Assembly (NCBI GenBank): GCA_902477365.1 | Contig: CABSGW010000170.1 | Coordinates: forward strand, 1-5,619 | Reading direction: 5' to 3' | DNA from: an uncultured Prevotellaceae bacterium | GTDB taxonomy: Bacteria > Bacteroidota > Bacteroidia > Bacteroidales > Bacteroidaceae | DNA: 5,619 bases | Part shown: in pieces, positions 1 through 5,358 of the stretch | Position numbering within the stretch: the stretch's first letter is position 1 | Layout: each line of letters begins with the position of its first letter | Made by a program: the position numbers and the translations under genes | The notes under the pieces: model-generated | The model's input: only the letters and a program-made list of their open reading frames with translations | What the model was told of the DNA's origin: nothing | Database searches by the model: none

Positions 1-944
1 ACAATACCGAGGAGGGTAAGCTACGTAAACAAATGCGCGAAGAGGTGTTGAAAGGGCTGAAAAATGCTGTCGATCCGAACTCTCCGGACAAACTGAACTT
101 CACCAAACATGCACAACCTATTGTAGACGCCGCTTACTTGGTACACGCTTTTCTGCGTGCCCCCAAAGCATTGTGGGAACCGCTGGACGACGTGACCAAA
201 CAACGCTACATCGAATCGTTGAAAGCGCTCAGGAACCGTACCGGAGCTTACAACAACTGGCTCATCTTCACCGGCCTGAACGAAGCGTTTATCAATTGGG
301 CTGGTAGCGAGTGCGATCCGTTCCGACTGGCTATTGCCAAAAACAAGATAAAAGAATGGTATGCAGGTGACGGCTGGTACTTTGACGGGCCTAAGTTTAG
401 CATGGACTATTATAACTCCTACGTACTGAATCCCATGTATGTGGCTATGCTTGAAACGTTAGCGGCCAAGAAGCGGGCCAGCCAGAAGGATGTGGACGAA
501 GCCATGGCCCGCATGATTCGCCACGCAGAGTTCTGTGAACGCATCATTGGCCCGGACGGGCATTATCCGGCCTTTGGACGCTCCGTAACCTACCGTACCG
601 CCGCATTCCAATCATTAGCTGACGTAGCACTACGCGAGAAACTTCCTGCTCATGTTGCTCCTGCACAGGTTCGGTGCGCCTTGACAGCCGTACATCGCAA
701 CATGTACGAGGGTGATCAAAACTTCGACAAAGACGGTTGGTTGGTACTAGGTTTCAACGGTCACCAACCCGAAGCGGCAGACGGCTACACCTCCACCGGC
801 AGCCTCTACATGGCTACATTGAGTTTCCTGCCACTAGGACTTCCGGCCGATAATCCGTTCTGGACAGATGCTCCCAAAGACTGGACTACCAAAAAAGCAT
901 GGAAAGGCGAACACCTGCACCGAGACTACAAAGTAGAATATTAA
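1..944 (+). CDS. DUF2264 domain protein, 3' part (start lies off the left edge)
   Basis: The frame is open from the left edge with no stop before the first ATG at 33, so the gene almost certainly starts upstream and about 313 C-terminal residues are present. DUF2264 proteins are usually near 400 residues, so roughly the first quarter is missing. Numbering from the ATG at 33, recognisable blocks are the aromatic stretch WYFDGPKFSMDYYNSY (115-130), GRSVTYR (182-188) and DGWLVLGFNGHQPEAADGY (234-252), all rich in Asp, Tyr and Trp as in carbohydrate-active alpha-helical barrels. Family knowledge: DUF2264 proteins are common in Bacteroidota polysaccharide-utilisation regions, and I recall, without being able to check, that the family overlaps glycoside hydrolase family GH154 (uronic-acid-releasing enzymes). 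The substrate here is unknown. Whether it has an export signal cannot be judged because the N-terminus is outside the window. The assignment to DUF2264 is fairly sure; the enzymatic role is inference. Confidence 0.85.
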   Translation, partial: NTEEGKLRKQMREEVLKGLKNAVDPNSPDKLNFTKHAQPIVDAAYLVHAFLRAPKALWEPLDDVTKQRYIESLKALRNRTGAYNNWLIFTGLNEAFINWAGSECDPFRLAIAKNKIKEWYAGDGWYFDGPKFSMDYYNSYVLNPMYVAMLETLAAKKRASQKDVDEAMARMIRHAEFCERIIGPDGHYPAFGRSVTYRTAAFQSLADVALREKLPAHVAPAQVRCALTAVHRNMYEGDQNFDKDGWLVLGFNGHQPEAADGYTSTGSLYMATLSFLPLGLPADNPFWTDAPKDWTTKKAWKGEHLHRDYKVEY

Positions 945-952
945 CATAAGCT

Positions 953-992
953 ATTGGGGGAATGAAACATAGACTGGTTTCATTCCCTCAAT
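953..992. terminator. 16-bp hairpin in the convergent gap, probable bidirectional terminator
   Basis: The left arm (953-968) and right arm (977-992) are inverted copies over 16 positions, with a single G.T wobble, around an 8-nt loop. The hairpin begins 9 nt after the DUF2264 stop codon. It lies between that gene and the convergent zinc-ribbon gene, so it could end transcription from either side. There is no clean run of T after either arm, which makes termination likely but not certain. Confidence 0.6.
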
Positions 993-1002
993 GATTTAAT
1001 AG

Positions 1003-1030
1003 AATAAACGTCCAGAACAAATAAACGTCC
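1003..1030. repeat. Short direct repeat, AATAAACGTCC twice
   Basis: The 11-mer AATAAACGTCC occurs at 1003-1013 and again at 1020-1030, a 17-bp period with 6 bp between copies. It lies in the convergent gap downstream of both neighbouring genes. No inverted partner, integrase or transposase accompanies it, so an attachment or target-site role is not supported. The rest of the gap (1031-1106) shows no gene. Confidence 0.5.
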
Positions 1031-1106
1031 TCTCTTGTCGACCAGGCTTTACTGACATGCCCAGTCTCTTCAAACAGATTGGTAAGAACGTTTCAATGAG
1101 ATGCCG

Positions 1107-1298
1107 TTATTCGAAATCATCTGCACCCCGCCCTTTACGAGTTGTTGTTCTGCTCTTTGCAAGCATATCCAATGCTTTTTGAGACAGCTTCCTATTAATT
1201 GCAAGGAAAATTCCACAATGAGAACAAGTAACACCATTTCCAGACAATAACTGGCTCACATCTATTGGAATGAAATTTTGACATACCGGACAAGTCAT
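1107..1298 (-). CDS. Small four-cysteine zinc-ribbon protein, 63 aa
   Basis: The protein opens directly with a CPVC knuckle (C3, C6) and has a second, CSHC (C25, C28), 18 residues later. That is the arrangement of a treble-clef or rubredoxin-type zinc ribbon. The second half (about 35-63) is basic and Ser/Thr-rich and ends in an acidic GADDFE tail. There is no signal peptide or membrane segment, so it should be cytoplasmic. It follows the DUF2589 gene on the same strand with a 160-nt gap and is probably co-transcribed with it. The ATG overlaps the TGA of a 23-codon ORF in another frame (ATGA junction), which suggests translational coupling. Its own frame is also open for 25 codons upstream of the ATG, without an ATG. 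Zinc binding is inferred from the cysteines. Function is unknown; binding a nucleic acid or a partner protein are the usual options for such domains. Confidence 0.7.
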   Translation of the reverse strand: MTCPVCQNFIPIDVSQLLSGNGVTCSHCGIFLAINRKLSQKALDMLAKSRTTTRKGRGADDFE

Positions 1299-1366
1299 TC
1301 CTGAAGGTCGCGGTTTTGCACCCGCTCTTGATACGTTATGTTCCGTACCGTTTTTTCTGTCGTCAT
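1295..1366 (-). CDS. Possible 23-aa small ORF coupled to the zinc-ribbon gene
   Basis: An ATG at 1366 opens a 23-codon frame beginning MTTEKTVRNITYQ and ending LQE. Its TGA overlaps the ATG of the zinc-ribbon gene in an ATGA junction. The composition is polar and charged, as in a real soluble peptide. There is no strong Shine-Dalgarno site, though these are often weak in Bacteroidales. It could be a coupling leader peptide, the displaced N-terminus of the zinc-ribbon protein (86 residues if the frames were joined), or chance. Nothing in the sequence alone decides between these. Confidence 0.3.
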   Translation of the reverse strand: MTTEKTVRNITYQERVQNRDLQE

Positions 1367-1458
1367 AATAACATTATTTTAGCTGATTCCTTTGTTTTAC
1401 CAATAATATAATTGGGCACGCTTTTTCCCAACTTCACCCATACCCGACATCGACACAC

Positions 1459-2352
1459 TCACTCTAAAAGCTGATTACCACATTTTCTAATCAGTGGTGA
1501 TGCCGATGGTTCTAACAAGCACTCTTTTTCCGCATCGGGTACATTGACAAGATAAGAAGTAACTTCACCTTCATAAATTGGCAACTCAAATATTTTACAA
1601 TCTTCTTTTACCACGCCTTGTAAAGCTGGTAGCTGGATCTTTTCCGGTTCAAAAATACCATCACGGTTCTTATACATGGCAATGAGTATGGCTTTATCAC
1701 CCGCCTTACCCTTAAATTCCCTAGCATTAACCTCTAGTGTACCGTTTGGATCACAAACATCCAAACTTTTACTCAGAAGGTCAAGTACCTTCTCTAAACC
1801 GGCAGGCATACGATCCCCTCCTGCCTTTACAGCAACATCCATTGTATATTCAGTACTATATTTGGAATCTTTTTTCTCCATACGCTTCCTCTCATGTGGT
1901 TCTACGGCATGTATCCTTCCCGTAATTTTAGTGTCTATATTGATCCCTCCGATACAATGTCCGGCAGCTTTCCCTTCTGTCATAAAACCGTCCTGCCCGC
2001 TTTTAGACACTGATGAAGTCTTATCTATCTCCATGTCAAATGTAATGTCGTATGCTCTTATATTAAGAGAAGGAATTGGAACAACACTAAGCAACGGTGC
2101 ACTAACCTGAACTTTACGACCGTCCTTCATCAAATCAAAATGAACAGCTGGTTTCTGTCTCTCTTGAGACTTAGAATCTGTGTATTTTCCTGTCTCCGGT
2201 GATGACTCCTTGAAAGTTTGTGCAAGCACGGTTTGGGCATCCATACAAGCCTTTAAAGGATCGCCAATGAGAGAATCCAAAGATACTGCCTGTACCTCAT
2301 TATTAGTATCAACTTTCAATGTTTTTTTGTCAATTGCCATAACTTTTCTCAT
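1459..2352 (-). CDS. DUF2589 domain-containing protein, 297 aa
   Basis: The N-terminal block SLDSLIGDPLKACMDAQ (24-40), the central VSAPLLSVVPIPSLNIR (83-99) followed by an alternating YDITFDMEID strand (101-110), and the late MPAGLEKVLDLLSKSLD helix (181-197) together match the usual order of conserved blocks in DUF2589 (PF11655). A further stretch of about 100 residues (198-297) follows that I do not recognise. It contains several strand-like segments and cysteines (C199, C233, C279, C291). There is no signal peptide or membrane helix, so it should be cytoplasmic. No biochemical function is established for the family to my knowledge. The start is ambiguous: an ATG at 2340 gives a protein four residues shorter (MAIDKKTLK) and has a better purine-rich upstream site (GAGAAAAG). 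The first gene of a likely two-gene minus-strand unit with the zinc-ribbon protein. Confidence 0.8.
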   Translation of the reverse strand: MRKVMAIDKKTLKVDTNNEVQAVSLDSLIGDPLKACMDAQTVLAQTFKESSPETGKYTDSKSQERQKPAVHFDLMKDGRKVQVSAPLLSVVPIPSLNIRAYDITFDMEIDKTSSVSKSGQDGFMTEGKAAGHCIGGINIDTKITGRIHAVEPHERKRMEKKDSKYSTEYTMDVAVKAGGDRMPAGLEKVLDLLSKSLDVCDPNGTLEVNAREFKGKAGDKAILIAMYKNRDGIFEPEKIQLPALQGVVKEDCKIFELPIYEGEVTSYLVNVPDAEKECLLEPSASPLIRKCGNQLLE

Positions 2353-2404
2353 TTAATTTGTCAACACAAAAAAGATTCATTCTATAAGAAGCAACGAACC
2401 AGAA

Positions 2405-2412
2405 CAAATATA
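2405..2412 (-). promoter_or_regulatory. Candidate Bacteroidales -7 promoter element for the DUF2589 gene
   Basis: On the minus strand this reads TATATTTG, an exact match to the Bacteroides -7 consensus TAnnTTTG. It would place the transcription start near 2398 and give a leader of about 45 nt before the ATG at 2352. No matching TTTG/TTG -33 element is seen at the usual spacing of about 19-21 nt, so the call rests on one short motif and position. Confidence 0.35.
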
Positions 2413-2500
2413 CCCATCGTTCCCTCTGCCTTTATTCCTGAGTGGTAAAGTTATCAAAAAAGCCTGAAAACCAACAATATTCTCACAAAAATAAACTTAA

Positions 2501-2524
2501 CATACTTGATAAAACCAAGGTATG
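2501..2524 (-). terminator. Weak hairpin with T-rich tail after the alpha/beta hydrolase
   Basis: Arms 2501-2508 (CATACTTG) and 2516-2524 (CAAGGTATG) pair with one bulged base around a 7-nt loop. On the minus strand the stem is followed by a T-rich stretch that includes TTTATTTTT. It lies 57 nt beyond the hydrolase stop codon, in the right orientation to end that transcript. The stem is short and AT-rich, so this is a weak call. The rest of the gap 2353-2581 shows no gene. Confidence 0.3.
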
Positions 2525-2581
2525 GTAAACAGGAAAAACGATACTATTTGTAAGACTGCTGTTACAGATACACCGCAATAA

Positions 2582-3514
2582 CTATTTCTTTGTTTTATGG
2601 CTTAACAACCAATCTATTAATACCTTGTTATCTACAATACTCCACGAATGAGGATGCCGTTTGTTGCCCGGTTGTCTAAGACCTCGTCCCTGCGTCACGA
2701 TTAATTCCGCATTCTTATTTCCTAATTGACGCAACTCATTGATCATGGCAGAACAATCTATGATATTCAATCCAAACACATCTGTCTTCCGCTCATCAAG
2801 CCACCATTGGGCATCCGGTTCAATATAAATTCGGACAGGAGTAGCCGATAACTTCTTCACAGCTGATTGTGTGCTGTCGGAAAGTGAATAAGGAGATATT
2901 TTATGATAGTTGGACAATGCTTTGCAAGGAGAGCCACCCATAATTTCTTCGATTCGTGTAATTAAATAGTGATAAACAGGGTCTTCATCAGTTCCTTTTC
3001 CGAATATTTTTATATCACGCAGTGTAGAATAGTAAAAGCGTTCGAAATCTAACGGAGAATCAATAGCAAAAACGGCTGCCGGTTTACGCAACACATTCTC
3101 GGCAAACTTAAGAACGGCACTACCGCCCATAGAAAAGCCACCGAGAAAATAGTCCAAATGCTTCACTCCGTATCGGGACACAACATCATCCATCATGCGT
3201 GTGAAGGTTTCCTGACTCAGGCTGTCGAACCCAAACGAGGATGTCCCATCCTGAAAGACTGGAATGACGGTCATTATCCCTTTTTGGGCAGCCTCAACGG
3301 GCAACGTTGTTTGTAGGAATACATCGGCTGGACTTTCACCAAACCCCGGTACCAAAAACAGATATCCTTCCAATGTTTGTGAAACGGGACGAACAACTGT
3401 GTAATAATTTCTAATAGAATCATTCTTATCAAGAAAGACCTTTTCCACACATTGTGTCCTACCTGCCATAACATGTAGCGTACACAACAAAACCAATACT
3501 AATCTGTACAACAT
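2582..3514 (-). CDS. Exported alpha/beta hydrolase (esterase-like), 310 aa
   Basis: The N-terminus has one Arg then a hydrophobic run (RLVLVLLCTLHVMA) and a plausible signal peptidase I site after A17, so the protein should be periplasmic or secreted. There is no convincing lipobox. Alpha/beta-hydrolase marks, numbered from the ATG at 3514: an oxyanion-loop-like PGFGE (56-60), the nucleophile elbow GGFSMGG (125-131, nucleophile S128), a probable acid D234 in IEPDAQWW, and the histidine H289 in HPHSWS. Length suits a stand-alone esterase or peptidase-like hydrolase; the substrate cannot be read from sequence. I prefer the ATG at 3514 over the in-frame GTG at 3523, which adds only three residues. 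A 20-codon ORF with a good Shine-Dalgarno-like site overlaps the start in another frame. It is followed by the divergently composed DUF2589 gene after 229 nt and is probably its own transcription unit. Confidence 0.85.
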   Translation of the reverse strand: MLYRLVLVLLCTLHVMAGRTQCVEKVFLDKNDSIRNYYTVVRPVSQTLEGYLFLVPGFGESPADVFLQTTLPVEAAQKGIMTVIPVFQDGTSSFGFDSLSQETFTRMMDDVVSRYGVKHLDYFLGGFSMGGSAVLKFAENVLRKPAAVFAIDSPLDFERFYYSTLRDIKIFGKGTDEDPVYHYLITRIEEIMGGSPCKALSNYHKISPYSLSDSTQSAVKKLSATPVRIYIEPDAQWWLDERKTDVFGLNIIDCSAMINELRQLGNKNAELIVTQGRGLRQPGNKRHPHSWSIVDNKVLIDWLLSHKTKK

Positions 3515-3561
3515 AAGACACACAACTTTTTTCTTCCCTGCGAATTTAACGTATTTCCCAT
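3499..3561 (-). CDS. Possible 20-aa upstream ORF overlapping the hydrolase start
   Basis: An ATG at 3561 is preceded on the minus strand by AGAAGG at about 6 nt spacing, one of the best Shine-Dalgarno-like sites in the window. The frame runs 20 codons, starts MGNTLNSQGRKK, is cysteine-rich near its end, and stops at 3499-3501, 16 nt inside the hydrolase gene but out of frame with it. Ribosomes using it would terminate just past the hydrolase ATG, which suits translational coupling or leader control. Chance is also possible for an ORF this short. Confidence 0.3.
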   Translation of the reverse strand: MGNTLNSQGRKKLCVLCCTD

Positions 3562-3754
3562 GAATTACCTTCTTTTAAAATGAAAAATAAATGTATCTAC
3601 GATAATAAACCTCCTTTTCATACAACACCTTTTTCTGATTTTCAAACGCTCCCATCCCTTCCAAACCGCGATACATCTCATTGCTGAAAGGATTGAAATT
3701 CCTATCGATAAAAGGATCTTATTATTTACAGACCACTAGCCACTGCTGAAAACA
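3515..3754. other. Intergenic stretch with a 47-codon coding-like frame but no firm gene
   Basis: No gene can be called confidently between the hydrolase start and the flavin reductase terminator. On the minus strand, 3575-3718 is open for 47 codons between stops. The predicted residues look protein-like (for example NPFSNEMYRGLEGMGAFEN) and end in an aromatic tail YYRRYIYFSF. The only ATG giving a reasonable length is at 3676 (33 codons), and it has no ribosome site. It may be a decayed gene end, a small protein, or the hydrolase leader. A weak TACATTTA promoter-like box lies at 3588-3595. Confidence 0.25.
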
Positions 3755-3800
3755 AAATCACACCATCCACCCTACTGAATAAGGGTAGATGGTGTGATTT
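3755..3800 (-). terminator. Strong intrinsic terminator of the flavin reductase directon
   Basis: Arms 3755-3773 and 3782-3800 are inverted copies over 19 positions around an 8-nt loop. The one difference becomes a G.U wobble in the minus-strand RNA but a C.A mismatch in plus-strand RNA, so it favours minus-strand transcription. In that direction the stem is followed by TGTTTT, extending a T-rich end. It begins 14 nt after the flavin reductase stop codon. Confidence 0.85.
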
Positions 3801-3814
3801 ACACAATCTCTTTT

Positions 3815-4375
3815 TTATCTTAAAGCCTTTCCGTCGTGGAATGCTTTTCCAACCTTTTCGCCTATTTTCAGGTAATCGTTATTAAAGGAGTCGAAAATGA
3901 TGGGTGAAACTTTGGCCGCATCTACCCGACCTTGTTCGTCAAGCACACGTTCATCGACACTCACATTAACAATCTCACCAAAAAGAATCCCCGTCTCAGG
4001 ATCATAGGTCTTCAACCGACACTCCACTGCCACGGACAGTTCATCAATCAACGGAGCATCAACAAAAGCGGATGGAGTGGCATGGAAACCTGCCTTCGAA
4101 AATTTATCCGCCACCTTATTGCCCGAAACAATGCCAATATAGTCACAAGCAATAACGTGCCCCGACTCCGCCATGCTCACCGTAAAAGCCTGACGTTTCA
4201 GAAGATTCTTTACCGTTTTATGCCCCGCGCTAAGACACATGCTGATTTCGTTCATCCCGCTAATGCCGCCCCAAGCTGCATTCATGGCATTGGGTGTACC
4301 GTCTTCATCATAAGTAGCAATGATAAATACCGGTTGCGGATAAGTAAAAGGCTTTACGCCAAAGTTCTTTCTCAT
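3815..4375 (-). CDS. Flavin reductase family protein (flavoredoxin-like), 186 aa
   Basis: Predicted cytoplasmic FMN-binding split-barrel protein of the flavin reductase/flavoredoxin type, expected to carry FMN and take part in flavin reduction or low-potential electron transfer; the partner is not visible. From the chosen start the protein begins MRKNFGVKPFTYPQPV. The FMN-binding region NAMNAAWGGISG (29-40) is followed by SMCLSAGHKT (45-54), the usual flavin phosphate and isoalloxazine contacts, and the C-terminal part holds the DPETGILFGEIV strand region. The frame stays open to an ATG at 4471, which would add 32 residues and sit 12 nt after the methyltransferase stop. I chose 4375 because family members typically start at the conserved segment right after it and because a purine-rich GAAGAAAGTAAG precedes it. 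It is the last gene of the minus-strand directon, with a strong terminator 14 nt downstream. Confidence 0.85.
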   Translation of the reverse strand: MRKNFGVKPFTYPQPVFIIATYDEDGTPNAMNAAWGGISGMNEISMCLSAGHKTVKNLLKRQAFTVSMAESGHVIACDYIGIVSGNKVADKFSKAGFHATPSAFVDAPLIDELSVAVECRLKTYDPETGILFGEIVNVSVDERVLDEQGRVDAAKVSPIIFDSFNNDYLKIGEKVGKAFHDGKALR

Positions 4376-4483
4376 AATCTTACTTTCTTCAATTAACAAT
4401 TCTATATTCCACTCACGTTCATTACTTTCTTTCGATAGCGATAAAAGTTGGACAGCCATTACAACAGACATTCTTACAGAATA

Positions 4484-5287
4484 CTATCCTTTTGCACGAA
4501 GTTGCCAGAAGGCTACTGATGCAGCGGCAGCAACATTCAACGAATCGACATCGTGCGACATAGGAATACGTACTACATAATCGGCTTCGGCTATTGTTTC
4601 ACGCGACAGACCGTCTCCCTCTGTTCCCATCACGATAGCTAACTTAGATTCGTCCATGAGCCTTGAGTCGTCTATGGAAACAGCATCTTCCGTAAGAGCC
4701 ATGGCTGCTATACGAAATCCTAATTGATTCAACTGTTCCAGAGAACCAGACATCCATGTCCAAGGTACTAAGAATACCGATCCCATGGAAACCCTGACCG
4801 CGCGGCGATTCAGCGGATCACAAGAAGTTGGTGTAAGCAGTACCGCATCTATACCAAGAGCCGCCGCCGACCTGAATATAGCCCCTATGTTCGTTGTATC
4901 GACCACACCGTCAATGACTACAATGCGACGCGCATCCCGACAAACCTGCTCAACACTGTCCTGCACCGGGCGACGCATGGCGCAAAGCACTCCCCGGGTC
5001 AGTTGATATCCGGTCAGGTTTGCAAGCAGCTCGCGAGTACCCGTATAAACAGAAATATCTCCACAACGCTCAATAATAGAGGCTGCATCGCCAACAAGAT
5101 GCTTATGTTCGCACAAAAGAGCCAATGGTTCGTAACCCGCATTCAGGGCAACATGAATCACCTTCGGACTCTCTGCTATAAAAATTCCTTTAGCAGGCTC
5201 GATTCGATTACGCAACTGAGCCTCGGTAAGCGCGCCAAACACCTCAACACCAGGATGAGACAAGGATGATATTTCAATAATAGGCAT
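4484..5287 (-). CDS. SpoU/TrmH-family RNA 2'-O-ribose methyltransferase, 267 aa
   Basis: Predicted SAM-dependent SPOUT-class enzyme that methylates a ribose 2'-hydroxyl in rRNA or tRNA in the cytoplasm. The N-terminal part (about 20-105) carries the SpoU substrate-binding type region, with FIAESPKVIHVALNAGYEPLA (35-55). The catalytic domain shows the three family motifs: motif 1 NIGAIFRSAAALG (133-145, conserved N133 and R139), motif 2 VMGTEGDGLS (219-228) and motif 3 IPMSHDVDSLNVAAA (241-255). These should form the trefoil-knot SAM site. Length is normal and no key residue is missing. The start is firm, because an in-frame TAA lies two codons upstream of the ATG at 5287. It lies 71 nt after the alcohol dehydrogenase and 108 nt before the flavin reductase. 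Which nucleotide it modifies, and so whether it is RlmB-, TrmH- or TsnR-like, cannot be decided from sequence alone. Confidence 0.92.
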   Translation of the reverse strand: MPIIEISSLSHPGVEVFGALTEAQLRNRIEPAKGIFIAESPKVIHVALNAGYEPLALLCEHKHLVGDAASIIERCGDISVYTGTRELLANLTGYQLTRGVLCAMRRPVQDSVEQVCRDARRIVVIDGVVDTTNIGAIFRSAAALGIDAVLLTPTSCDPLNRRAVRVSMGSVFLVPWTWMSGSLEQLNQLGFRIAAMALTEDAVSIDDSRLMDESKLAIVMGTEGDGLSRETIAEADYVVRIPMSHDVDSLNVAAAASVAFWQLRAKG

Positions 5288-5330
5288 AATTTACGCGACT
5301 CTTCATCATAGAATTAACTAAGTACACAAC

Positions 5331-5342
5331 CTCTCTCTCTCT
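5331..5342. repeat. Dinucleotide tract (CT)6
   Basis: Twelve bases of pure CT repeat lie in the 71-nt gap between the alcohol dehydrogenase stop and the methyltransferase start. On the transcribed minus strand this is (AG)6, 44-55 nt ahead of the methyltransferase ATG, too far to be its ribosome site. The tract is short, so slippage-based switching is not expected to be strong. Confidence 0.6.
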
Positions 5343-5358
5343 TTTGTTCACTTTCATC

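Noticed and set aside
1676..2110. A 144-codon open frame on the plus strand
   Set aside because: It lies entirely antisense to the DUF2589 gene, which has recognisable family motifs. Its translation is Ser/Leu/Pro-rich with no domain pattern.
3515..3523. GTG start for the hydrolase, three codons upstream of the ATG
   Set aside because: It adds only Met-Cys-Leu before a complete signal peptide, and the ATG is the more common start codon.
3588..3595. TACATTTA as a promoter -7 box for the hydrolase
   Set aside because: It matches the TAnnTTTG consensus except for the last base, and no -33 element is seen at the usual spacing. It is mentioned in the intergenic entry only.
3932..4396. A 154-codon open frame on the plus strand
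   Set aside because: It is antisense to the flavin reductase, whose motifs are clear, and its own residues show no family pattern.
4376..4471. 32-residue N-terminal extension of the flavin reductase from an ATG at 4471
   Set aside because: The frame is open and the ATG is close to the upstream stop, but family members normally begin near MRKNFGVKP, and a better ribosome site precedes the ATG at 4375. The longer form is still possible.
4785..5269. Two plus-strand open frames opposite the methyltransferase
   Set aside because: Both are antisense to an intact SpoU-family gene with all three motifs, and look like by-products of its codon use.
5331..5342. (CT)6 tract as a phase-variation switch
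   Set aside because: Only six units, not within a recognisable gene or between promoter elements that I can see, so there is too little to support switching.
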